In this document: positions 25,497-33,141 of the stretch, piece by piece
Layout of the letters: every line of letters starts with the position of its first letter
How positions within the stretch are numbered: position 1 is the stretch's first letter
DNA from: Phenylobacterium conjunctum
GTDB lineage: Bacteria; Pseudomonadota; Alphaproteobacteria; Caulobacterales; Caulobacteraceae
Length of the DNA stretch: 64,000 nt
Assembly: GCF_042679085.1 (NCBI RefSeq)
Contig: NZ_JBHTLQ010000001.1
Location: forward strand, 111,107-175,106
Direction of reading: 5' to 3'
Notes under the pieces: model-generated
The model's database searches: none
Told to the model about the DNA's origin: nothing
Seen by the model: only the letters and a program-made list of their open reading frames with translations
Made by a program: the position numbers and the translations under genes

Positions 25497-26977
25497 CGCG
25501 CTGGAACCAGGCTGGTGGCCGCCGTCTGGGCGTCGAGCTGGGCCTTGCGAAAGGCCGTGCGTGGGCCGCTGTCGGAGCCGAACTGGTAGAGCGTGTCACT
25601 CGAGGCCTGATAGGCGGGCCAGGGACCGGCGCCGCCGCAGGTGGGCGGGCCACCCTTCACGAAGGCGAGCCAGCAGGCGTGCATCAACTCCGCCATGGCC
25701 CGGTCGTCCGGGCTGATGAAGCGATCCGGCGTCGCGCCGAAATCCTTGAAGACGAACTCGATCTCGGCGGCGTGATAGGCCGTCTTCGTGATCGGCCGGT
25801 AGCGGCTGGTCACATAGGAGAAGTGGTAGAGCCAGGCCGGTGCGCCCTCCGACGCCTGCCGCGCCACCCAGCGGGCCGGGGCCGCGAACACCCGGTCGGT
25901 ATAGTCCGCACGCACCAGCGCCTCCTCGCCCCGCGCGGCCTCATCTGGGTAGGCTGCGCGCACCTTGGCCGGCACGGCCGCCGACATGGCGGGGACGTAA
26001 GGCCCCATCAGAATATCCTCGCCGGAATTGGTCCCGATCATCAGCGGGACATCCGGAACGTGGCGGCGGAGGAAGGCCTCCGTCGGAGTCTCCTTCAGGA
26101 ACACCCCGTCAACGAACGGAGCATAGGCGCCGCCGACCTTATCCAGCACCGTCTGGGCCGGCAGGGCGCGAAGGTCTGCGAGGGTGGGCGCGGTCAGGCC
26201 GAGCGCGGGTTCAGCGGCGACCGCGGTGGCCTCGCGGTCTGCGAGGGTCTCCTTCGGATACCAGCCGCCTCCGGACTGCACGATGGCGCGGCGGTAGAGG
26301 CCGCGCGCGGCCGGCGTCGCCATCAGGAACTGAACGCTCATGGCGCCGGCGCTCTCGCCGGCGACGGTCACCTGCCTCGGGTCCCCGCCGAAGGCGCTGA
26401 TGTTCCGCTTCACCCAGTCCAGCGCGGCCACCTGGTCCATCAGCCCGTAGTTCCCCACAGGACCGCCCCGCGCAGCCTTCGTCAGGGCCGGATGGGCGAA
26501 GGATCCGAACGGGCCCAGCCGATAGTTGATGGACACCACGACCACACCGTCTCGGGCGAAGGCGGCGCCGGACGTGACATAGCCCGCGCCGGTCTTGTGC
26601 GACCCGCCATGGATCCAGACGAGGACCGGCGCGGCCTTGGCGTCCACAGGGGCCCAGACATAGGCCTGCAGGCAGTCTTCGCTGACCGGGGCCTTGACCC
26701 CGCCGCCGTTCGCAAGCCCGCCGGGCAGCAGTTTCTGCATGCAGGCCGGACCCTGCTGGGTGGCGTCGCGCTCGCCGGTCCAGCGCACGGGCCGTGCGGG
26801 CGGCGCCCAGCGCAGGTCGCCGACAGGCGGGGCGGCGTAGGGCACGGCCTGGAAGCTCGCGACCCCATCGCGGGCATCCCCGACCAGCACGCCGGTTTCC
26901 ACCTTGACCCGAACGGGTTCCGCCGCGGCGTTGGTGGCGGCGAGGCTTAGCGCCGCCGCCAGGATCAGGTTCTTCAT
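25493..26977 (-). CDS. Secreted type-B carboxylesterase/lipase
   Basis: The protein is 494 aa with a signal peptide (MKNLILAAALSLAATNAAAE). The type-B esterase fold shows the oxyanion HGGS (123-126), nucleophile S209 in VAGESAGAMS, SEDCLQAYVW after the first cysteine, and the acid/His region near GTNSGED and YHAAEIEF. It hydrolyses ester bonds in the periplasm or outside the cell. It sits 47 bp upstream of nothing on its strand and may be transcribed on its own. Confidence 0.88.
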   Translation of the reverse strand: MKNLILAAALSLAATNAAAEPVRVKVETGVLVGDARDGVASFQAVPYAAPPVGDLRWAPPARPVRWTGERDATQQGPACMQKLLPGGLANGGGVKAPVSEDCLQAYVWAPVDAKAAPVLVWIHGGSHKTGAGYVTSGAAFARDGVVVVSINYRLGPFGSFAHPALTKAARGGPVGNYGLMDQVAALDWVKRNISAFGGDPRQVTVAGESAGAMSVQFLMATPAARGLYRRAIVQSGGGWYPKETLADREATAVAAEPALGLTAPTLADLRALPAQTVLDKVGGAYAPFVDGVFLKETPTEAFLRRHVPDVPLMIGTNSGEDILMGPYVPAMSAAVPAKVRAAYPDEAARGEEALVRADYTDRVFAAPARWVARQASEGAPAWLYHFSYVTSRYRPITKTAYHAAEIEFVFKDFGATPDRFISPDDRAMAELMHACWLAFVKGGPPTCGGAGPWPAYQASSDTLYQFGSDSGPRTAFRKAQLDAQTAATSLVPAR

Positions 26978-27024
26978 GGTTCCCCCCGTCTTCCCCTGAG
27001 GGGAATTGTCTCGTTGTCGGCGTG

Positions 27025-28110
27025 TCAGGCGGCCGCGAGGCCGCCCAGGGCCTGGCGCGCGGTAGCCAGGGCCTGGCCCAGGATCATTCCCTTCCAGTCC
27101 GGCTGGTCGCCAAAGAAGGCGGCGCGGATCTCGGCCTTGATGGCCGCGGCGTCCGCCCCCAGCGGGTCGCCGTGCATGTGCAGCCAGTTGTCGGCGCGGA
27201 TGGCGTTCAGGACCTTGGGGCCGGGCAGGGTGCCGAATTCCAGGGCCACACAGGCCGTCTCGGCATGACCGAGCAGGGCCGGCACGCCCTCCAGGGTGTC
27301 GCCGCTGACCTTGGAGATCGCTGCCTCGCCCTTGGCCATGGAGGTGATCGCGGCGCCGAACCAGTTTCGCGCCCGCTCATAGGCCGGGTCGCCCGGACCC
27401 TCGACGATGATCGGCTCGCCATAGCCCCAGGGGCCGAGGCCGGTGTGGAAATCGATCACCGCCACCCGCCGCGCGCGGGCCAGCCGCTCGCTCAGCAGGT
27501 CCGTCAGGGTGCGTCGCGCCCAGACGGGCGCTTGGCCGCCATAGAAGATGCCCTTCGGATCGACGTACTGGCCGCCGCTCGCCGCCTCGGCCAGGGCCGC
27601 TGCGCCATGTTCGCGCCCATAGTCGCCCAGGGCGGCGCGGGTCGCGGCCTGGGTCTCCGCGGACCAGTCGGCGGGACTCAGGACGCCGGCCAGGGCCTCG
27701 TAGCCCAGGTTGCGCGGGCGCTCGGCCGCGAAGTCGATCCAGTTGCGGTTGAGGTCGACATTCTCCTCGGTCATCCGCCGCAGCCAGGCGAAGCCGTGCG
27801 GGTTGACCGCGTGGACGTGCATGACGGCCACGCCGGCCGGCAGGTCACGACCTTCGCCCCGGCGCAGCCAGTCCACCTGAGCGCCCGAGCCGCAGAACCC
27901 CTCGACTCCATGGACGGCGCTGAAGGTCACCAGCACCCGTTCAGCCTCGCGTGGGCCAAGCCAGGCGACATCCACGGCCAGGGCCTCGCCCTTGGGGCCG
28001 GTCAGGGGATGGGGGATCTGCTGGGTCTGCGCGCCTTCGTCTGCGGCGGCGGCCCGGAACTTGTCCCGCGCCTCGGCGTAGTCGGCGCTGAAGCTGTCGA
28101 GACTGTCCAT
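27025..28110 (-). CDS. DUF2817 (M14-like zinc peptidase fold) protein, copy 2
   Basis: The protein is 361 aa from the ATG at 28110. It shares the zinc motif H67-x-x-E70 (SAVHGVEG), ENVDLNRNW and VIDFHTGLG with the copy at 22306-23367, so the two are paralogues with the same catalytic layout. Its ATG overlaps the stop of the upstream hydrolase by one base (TGATG), making it the last gene of the DauR-like/OCD/hydrolase operon. Confidence 0.8.
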   Translation of the reverse strand: MDSLDSFSADYAEARDKFRAAAADEGAQTQQIPHPLTGPKGEALAVDVAWLGPREAERVLVTFSAVHGVEGFCGSGAQVDWLRRGEGRDLPAGVAVMHVHAVNPHGFAWLRRMTEENVDLNRNWIDFAAERPRNLGYEALAGVLSPADWSAETQAATRAALGDYGREHGAAALAEAASGGQYVDPKGIFYGGQAPVWARRTLTDLLSERLARARRVAVIDFHTGLGPWGYGEPIIVEGPGDPAYERARNWFGAAITSMAKGEAAISKVSGDTLEGVPALLGHAETACVALEFGTLPGPKVLNAIRADNWLHMHGDPLGADAAAIKAEIRAAFFGDQPDWKGMILGQALATARQALGGLAAA

Positions 28111-29057
28111 CACGCCCAACCGAGGAAGGCGGCGATGTCGTCCAGGCACGCCTTCGCCTCGGGCAGGTCGGGGCTGAACATGAAGCCGTGCCACATGCCG
28201 TCCCAGACCCTCAGGTCCGCCTCGACCCCGCCGCGCCGCATGGCCCAGTAGAGCCGGACGCAGGGGCTCAACAGCACATCACGGGTGCCGGTGACGATCA
28301 CGCTGCGCGGATAGCCTGGCGCATAGGTCGCCCGCGACGGGGACAGTCGAGGGGCTTCCGGATCAGCCTCTCCGACATAGGCGGCCAGCGCCTTGTCGAG
28401 CTGGTCGGTCCAGCTTAGCACCGGGTCGCGGCCGTCATTGGCCTCCAGGCTGTCGCCGATGGCCTTCATGTCGGCGCCCGGCGTGAGCAGGATCGCGGCG
28501 TCCGGCATATCCAGGCCCTCGGCCTGGGCGCTGGACAGCATGGTGGCGGCCAGGGTCGCGCCGGCTGACATGCCCACCACCGCCAGCCCCTTGGCGCCGC
28601 CGCCCCAGGCCAGCTCGCGATAGACGTCCTCGCAGTCTTCCAGGCCAGCCGGGAAGGGGTGTTCCGGCGCCAGGCGATACTCCACGGACAGCACTTCCAC
28701 GCCGAACCTGCGGGCCAGCAGCATGGCGCCGGTGTCGTGGGCCTCGCCGAAGGCGAAGGCGCCGCCGTGCAGGTACAGGATGCGGCGATCCTGTGTGTGA
28801 CCTTCTCGCGGGCGGACCCGGACCACGGGGATCTCGGCGATCTCGATCCTCTGCACCTCGACCTCGAACCGGGCCTGCAGGTCAGCCTTGCGCTGGGCGC
28901 CCATGGCGCGGCCCATCTCGCGGATCTGAGCGGCGAGCGCCGGCGTCAGGTCCACGCCCGCCAGTCGCGCCGGCGTTTCCTGCTCCAACTGGGCCAGGGC
29001 TTCGGGGCTCAGGAAGGCGGCGGCGCCGACATCGGCGGCGGGGGTCAGTCCGGTCAT
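28110..29057 (-). CDS. HSL-type alpha/beta hydrolase
   Basis: The protein is 315 aa. It carries the hormone-sensitive-lipase oxyanion motif YLHGGAF and the nucleophile S164 in GMSAGA, with the late DGMWHGF giving the catalytic His. It is cytosolic. Its ATG overlaps the stop of the OCD-family gene by ATGA, so it is translated with that operon. Substrate likely a small ester or amide linked to the amino-acid-type pathway suggested by its neighbours. Confidence 0.85.
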   Translation of the reverse strand: MTGLTPAADVGAAAFLSPEALAQLEQETPARLAGVDLTPALAAQIREMGRAMGAQRKADLQARFEVEVQRIEIAEIPVVRVRPREGHTQDRRILYLHGGAFAFGEAHDTGAMLLARRFGVEVLSVEYRLAPEHPFPAGLEDCEDVYRELAWGGGAKGLAVVGMSAGATLAATMLSSAQAEGLDMPDAAILLTPGADMKAIGDSLEANDGRDPVLSWTDQLDKALAAYVGEADPEAPRLSPSRATYAPGYPRSVIVTGTRDVLLSPCVRLYWAMRRGGVEADLRVWDGMWHGFMFSPDLPEAKACLDDIAAFLGWA

Positions 29058-30019
29058 GACGGATCCTGCTGGCTGTAAGATGAGAGGCTGGCCCAGACTC
29101 CCAGGGCGATGGCGACATCCTGCACGCCAAGCCCGGTGAGGTCGGCTACCGCAGAGACGCCCGGCGACGGGGCCGGGCCATCCGGCAAGAGGGCGCCAAT
29201 CTCGATGACCTGCTCGACGGCCAGACCCTCTTGCCGGGCCCAGGCGCATTCGCCGTGATCCAGGGCCTGGCTGCGGCTGTCGGCGAGCACCAGGTCCGCC
29301 CCTGCGACCACGCCTGGCCCCAGTTCCCGCTTGCCGGGCGCATCGGCGCCGACCGCGACGATCCGGTAGCCGGGGCGCAGCATGTCGCGCAGCAGCACCG
29401 GCTCGCGGGCCGGCGTGGTGGTGACGATCAGGTCCGCCCTGTGGCCAAGCTCTGTGAGGTCAGGGGCGCGATCCGCCGCGAACCCCTGGACCTGCAGCCG
29501 GCGGCAGAGCTCATCGGCGGCGTCCGTGCGCCGGGCCCAGACCAGGATGCGCCCGGCGCCGATCTGACGCGCGATCCAGGCGGCCTGCAACTCGGCCTGA
29601 ACCCCGGCGCCCACCACGCCCAGGGTCGGCGCGCGCCAGGCGGGGTCGGCGATCACCTGGGCGGCGACGGCGCCGGCCATGGCGGTGCGCAGATCGGTCA
29701 GCTCGCCATCATCCTGCAGCAGCGCCAGGGGCGCCCCAGTGCGGGCGCTGGCCACAAGCATCAGACCAGACCCGGGCGGCAGACCCTGGCGCGGATTGTC
29801 GTAGAAGGTCGAGGCCAGCTTCACCACGAAGGCGTCGTCGCCCCTGAGCCAGGCGCTCTTGATATGGGTGTCGCCAGGCGGGTCGGTGAATCCCAGGTGG
29901 CCGACCGCCGCCTGTTGGGCCTCGCCGCGGGCGAAGCGCCGCATGGCCTGGGCGACGGCGGCAAGGCTCGCCTCCGGGTCGAAGACGGCCCGGATCTCAT
30001 CGCGGCTGACGACCTTCAC
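29054..30019 (-). CDS. Ornithine cyclodeaminase/mu-crystallin-family protein
   Basis: The protein is 321 aa. The family signature LTDLRTAMAGAVAAQVIA (about residues 106-123) precedes the Rossmann nucleotide motif GVVGAGVQAELQ (about 133-144). OCD-fold proteins include cyclodeaminases, imine reductases (BhcD, DpkA-type), EutC of hydroxyectoine breakdown and DauB of D-arginine catabolism. The gene overlaps both neighbours by ATGA (30016-30019 and 29054-29057). Confidence 0.85.
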   Translation of the reverse strand: MKVVSRDEIRAVFDPEASLAAVAQAMRRFARGEAQQAAVGHLGFTDPPGDTHIKSAWLRGDDAFVVKLASTFYDNPRQGLPPGSGLMLVASARTGAPLALLQDDGELTDLRTAMAGAVAAQVIADPAWRAPTLGVVGAGVQAELQAAWIARQIGAGRILVWARRTDAADELCRRLQVQGFAADRAPDLTELGHRADLIVTTTPAREPVLLRDMLRPGYRIVAVGADAPGKRELGPGVVAGADLVLADSRSQALDHGECAWARQEGLAVEQVIEIGALLPDGPAPSPGVSAVADLTGLGVQDVAIALGVWASLSSYSQQDPS

Positions 30020-30666
30020 GCCTCGCCCGCCTCGGCGCGCAGGGCGGCCAGTTCGCCGTAGAGCGTGGCCCGGCTGACGCCCAGCAGGCGCGCCACATAG
30101 GCCGGAGCACGGCGGGCCTCGAAGGCGCCTCTGCGCTGCAACTCAGCGATCAGCGCCCGGCGCTGGGCGCGGTCCAGGCGGTCGAGAACCAGGCCGCGCT
30201 CCGCGGTCCAGGCGGCGACTAGGCGGTTCACGCTCTCATGCCAGTCGGCCACGAACAGCGAGGCCACCTCGCCCTGGGGCGCTGCCGGGGCCAGGAAGGC
30301 GTCAAGGGCCCGACGCACGGCGTCCAGGCCGGAGACATCGGTGTTGAGGCACAAGAGGCCCAGGGGGGCGCCGGCTCCATCGCGCAGGACGATGGACACG
30401 CACTTCATGCGCCGGCCGTCCCAGTTGATCTTCTCATAGGGGCCGATCACCCGGCTCGATTCATCCCAGGCGAAGCCCTCCAGCAGGGACGGATCGCCAG
30501 GCCCGCGCTGCGACATCGGATTGGCGATATGGGCCACGCAGCCGGTCGCCAGGTCATGCACCACCGCCTCGACATGGGGCGCGTGCAACGCCGCCAAGCC
30601 GTCGGCCACAGCGAAGAAGGGCGTCAGGCCGGGCGTGTGGGTCTGAAAGTCGTCAGGCGGCGTCAT
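30016..30666 (-). CDS. DauR-like regulator (YheO-type PAS domain plus HTH)
   Basis: The protein is 216 aa. An N-terminal YheO-type PAS domain has TGCVAHIANPMSQRGPGDPS and the segment GPYEKINWDGRRMKCVSIVLR. A C-terminal helix-turn-helix (YVARLLGVSRATLYGELA) ends the protein. In Pseudomonas, DauR represses the D-arginine genes dauBA, where DauB is an OCD-family protein; here the regulator is translationally coupled to an OCD gene, the same pairing. The ligand is not predictable. Confidence 0.8.
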   Translation of the reverse strand: MTPPDDFQTHTPGLTPFFAVADGLAALHAPHVEAVVHDLATGCVAHIANPMSQRGPGDPSLLEGFAWDESSRVIGPYEKINWDGRRMKCVSIVLRDGAGAPLGLLCLNTDVSGLDAVRRALDAFLAPAAPQGEVASLFVADWHESVNRLVAAWTAERGLVLDRLDRAQRRALIAELQRRGAFEARRAPAYVARLLGVSRATLYGELAALRAEAGEA

Positions 30667-30695
30667 GGTCGCTCCGGGTGAGGGGCAGCGCTCGA

Positions 30696-31292
30696 TCAGG
30701 CTTTGGCGGGCGCGCGCAGGTAGATGGACTGGCGCGGGCGGGCCAGCACCCGGCGCAGCATCGGCTCGAAGGCCTCCAGCGGCATCGAGTCATAGGCCGG
30801 GTCGAAGCTGTTCTGGTCGTAGCGGTGGCAGAATTCCGCGCAGTGCTCGAAGTGCGGATGGCCGCGGTACTGCTCCCGAAGGTCCCGATCCAGACCCAGG
30901 TGATGGAAGAAGTAGTAGCCCTGGAAGACGCCGTGCTTGTCGAGCATCCAGTGGTTCGCCTCGCTGACGAATGGCTTGAGGATCACCGCGCCGATCTCGG
31001 CGTGGTTGGCCGGGCCCATCAGGTCGCCGATGTCGTGCATCAGGGCGCAGACGACATATTCCTCGTCGCGGCCGTCCCGGAACGCCCGCGTGGCGGTCTG
31101 CAGGCTGTGTTCCAAGCGGTTGACCGCATAGCCATCCAGGCCGCCTTCGAGCATCCGCAGTTGACCGAGCAGCCGGTCCGGCAGTTCGCGGCGGAAGTCT
31201 CCGGCCAGCCTGGAGATCTCCTGCCACTGTTCCGCCGTGCCCTCGGTCATGGCGTGGAAGCTGGTCTTCGTCTCGGTGTGGTGGTCGGTCAT
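30696..31292 (-). CDS. HD-domain protein of the PhnZ-like (diiron oxygenase/phosphohydrolase) group
   Basis: The protein is 198 aa. The metal-ligand pattern is clear: E61-H62 (NRLEHSLQTA), H86-D87 (ALMHDIGD), H97 (NHAEIG), H120 and H130-H131 (FFHHLG), and D159/D164 (YDQNSFDPAYD). The EHSLQ...HD spacing is shared with PhnZ and TmpB mixed-valent diiron oxygenases and with COG4341 proteins. No phosphonate genes are adjacent, so the substrate is probably different. It is on the same strand as the DauR-like gene and divergent from the PLP dehydratase. Confidence 0.65.
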   Translation of the reverse strand: MTDHHTETKTSFHAMTEGTAEQWQEISRLAGDFRRELPDRLLGQLRMLEGGLDGYAVNRLEHSLQTATRAFRDGRDEEYVVCALMHDIGDLMGPANHAEIGAVILKPFVSEANHWMLDKHGVFQGYYFFHHLGLDRDLREQYRGHPHFEHCAEFCHRYDQNSFDPAYDSMPLEAFEPMLRRVLARPRQSIYLRAPAKA

Positions 31293-31336
31293 GCTGCTTC
31301 CCCCTGGCGCGCTCTGTCAGCTGATCCTAGGGCCCG

Positions 31337-31378
31337 TTGACAAAGATTCCAATCTGGAATTATGCGTCCAACATTGGA
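31337..31378 (+). promoter_or_regulatory. Promoter with twin operator-like palindromes upstream of the PLP dehydratase gene
   Basis: TTGACA (31337-31342) and TTATGC (31360-31365) are spaced 17 bp apart, a good sigma-70 promoter. The spacer holds ATTCCA-ATC-TGGAAT (31346-31360), and just after the -10 lies TCCAACATTGGA (31367-31378). Both palindromes share TCCAA-type half-sites. The layout fits repression by a dimeric regulator, with the DauR-like protein the nearest candidate. The region also separates the divergent HD-domain gene. Confidence 0.6.
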
Positions 31379-31396
31379 TCGGCTGGCGAGGGGCGG

Positions 31397-32389
31397 ATGA
31401 GCGAGACCGGGACCGATCTGGCAGCCGTGCTGCAGGCCATCGAGGCCGCCGAGGGCGCGGTGCGCGAGCTGTTTCCGCCGACCCCGCTTGAGCTTAGTCC
31501 GGTTCTGTCTCAGCAGCTGGGCTGTGAGGTCCTGCTGAAGTGCGAGCACCTGGCGCCGACCGGATCGTTCAAGATCCGCGGGGCGCTGAACAAGATCCGT
31601 CTGCTGACGGAGGAGCAGCGGCGGCGCGGCGTCGTCACCGCCTCCACCGGCAACCATGGCCAGGGTGTCGCTCTGGCGGCGGCCCGGGCGGGCGTGGCCG
31701 CGACGGTCTACGCCTCGACTGAGGCGTCACCCGCCAAGCTGGCGGCGATCCGCGCCCGGGGCGCGGAGCTGGTGCTGCTGGAAGCCGACTCCCTTGCCGT
31801 GGAGCTGGAAGCCCGCCGCGTCGCCGAAGTCAGCGGTCGGGTCTATATCTCCCCCTATAATGATCTCGACGTGATCGCCGGCCAGGGGACTATCGGCCTG
31901 GAGTTGTCGCGTCAGGCTGAGGACCTGGACGCGGTGTTCGTCGGCACTGGCGGCGGCGGCCTGGTCTCGGGTATCGGCGCCGCGCTGCGGATGCTGTCTC
32001 CCCGCACCCGCGTCGCCGCCTGCTGGCCGCGCAACTCGGCGGCCCTGCTTCGGGCCATGGAGGCGGGCGAGGTGGTCGACTACGAGGAACTGCCCACCTT
32101 GTCCGACGCCACCGCCGGCGCGGTCGAGCCCCGCGCGGTGACCATCCCGCTCGCCAGGCAAGTGGTGGATGACACCTTCGAGGTGGAGGAGGCCGATATC
32201 GCCCGGGCGCTGCGGGACCTGGCGGCCTCGGATCACTGGATCGTGGAAGGCTCCGCCGCCCTGGCCCTGGCCGGCCTCGCCGTGAACCGCGAGCGGTTCC
32301 AGGGGCGGCGCGTCGCGGTCATCCTCTGCGGCCGCAACATCGCGCTCGAGCGGTTCCTCGGCGCTATCGAGCGGGGCGTCGGCGTCTAA
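31397..32389 (+). CDS. Threonine/serine dehydratase-like PLP enzyme
   Basis: The protein is 330 aa from the ATG at 31397. It is a fold type II PLP enzyme with the Schiff-base lysine K59 in TGSFKIRGALNK, the ASTGNHGQG loop, and the glycine-rich GTGGGGLVSG (about residues 181-190). There is no ACT domain, so it is a catabolic type. Relatives include EutB (hydroxyectoine use) and BhcB (beta-hydroxyaspartate dehydratase), both of which work with OCD-fold reductases, as may happen here. Confidence 0.85.
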   Translation: MSETGTDLAAVLQAIEAAEGAVRELFPPTPLELSPVLSQQLGCEVLLKCEHLAPTGSFKIRGALNKIRLLTEEQRRRGVVTASTGNHGQGVALAAARAGVAATVYASTEASPAKLAAIRARGAELVLLEADSLAVELEARRVAEVSGRVYISPYNDLDVIAGQGTIGLELSRQAEDLDAVFVGTGGGGLVSGIGAALRMLSPRTRVAACWPRNSAALLRAMEAGEVVDYEELPTLSDATAGAVEPRAVTIPLARQVVDDTFEVEEADIARALRDLAASDHWIVEGSAALALAGLAVNRERFQGRRVAVILCGRNIALERFLGAIERGVGV

Positions 32390-32392
32390 GAC

Positions 32393-32662
32393 GCCCTTAC
32401 AAAGGCTTGCGACGGCGCGCTGTGCGTTGAATACAGGGTCGACTGCGAAACGGGCGGGTTGGCCTGTACCTACAAGGTGCGGGGCGGGCCGTCGGGCCTG
32501 ACGACCGTCAACATCAGGGCGGAGGATGAGGCCGCCCTGGCGGTTGCCCGGAAGAGCCTGGCGGTCGTGGTCGATTGACAGAAGGTGAGTGGCCTGCGTC
32601 TCGACATGATGCCCACCCTGGACGAGGCGAAGGCGCCGGAGCCGATGAATCGCGCCCGTTAG
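32393..32662 (+). pseudogene. Decayed copy of family Y (see 46020-46544)
   Basis: Immediately after the dehydratase stop, the plus strand reads ACDGALCVEYRVDC, then RGGPSGLTTVNIRAED and ARKSLAVVVD. This matches family Y at 46.2-46.4 kb (CDGPLCADYEAQC, RGGPSGVTTVSIEAD, ARGSLAIIVD). An in-frame TGA follows VVVD where the intact copy has CGC, and the similarity continues for 27 codons to a TAG at 32660-32662. The N-terminal ~55 residues are missing. It ends overlapping the convergent X gene by 4 bp. Confidence 0.7.
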
Positions 32663-33141
32663 CGTGGGGCCTTCATCGCGCCGCCCGCCGTGGCCGGCGC
32701 GGGGCCGAACAGCCCGTGCGCGGCGACCTCCAGGAGGTTGTCCAAATTCTCGGCCGCGGTCGACATGCCTGATGCAGTGAGCAGGACCTCACAGGCCGAT
32801 CCGATCAAGGCCACAGCGACATCGGGCGTCGTCTCGGTCGGCAGCCATTTGCCGAGCCGCAGGCTGTCGCCAAATCGGATCGACGTGATGCGCACGGCGT
32901 CCTCGATATCGGCCGGTTCATAGCGACAACAGGCGGCCAAGACCTCTTCGTCCCGCATGAGCGGCCCGGTCAAGGCGACGATCTGCACGCAAGGCGAGGG
33001 CGCTGCATTGCTCCGGTTCCAGCACAGGACATGGCCGGGAAGATCGGTGTCGCTGGGCGGGCGGCGACGCCAGCCGGCGATCTCGGCCGGGAAGGCGAGT
33101 TGTCCGCGCTCCCGCAACGGCAGGACAAACCCGTCTGTCAT
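32659..33141 (-). CDS. Family X protein, copy 1 (unrecognised, coupled to the VWA lipoprotein)
   Basis: The protein is 160 aa without a signal peptide, so probably cytosolic. It shares blocks with the copy at 47316-47783: RGQL-FP-EI-GWR, LCW-R, FG-S-RLGKW-P, and a C-terminal ALIGSACE--LTASGM segment. The ATG overlaps the stop of the VWA lipoprotein gene by ATGA. I do not recognise the family. The coupling of both copies to envelope-protein genes suggests an assembly, chaperone-like or regulatory partner role; that is inference. Confidence 0.7.
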   Translation of the reverse strand: MTDGFVLPLRERGQLAFPAEIAGWRRRPPSDTDLPGHVLCWNRSNAAPSPCVQIVALTGPLMRDEEVLAACCRYEPADIEDAVRITSIRFGDSLRLGKWLPTETTPDVAVALIGSACEVLLTASGMSTAAENLDNLLEVAAHGLFGPAPATAGGAMKAPR

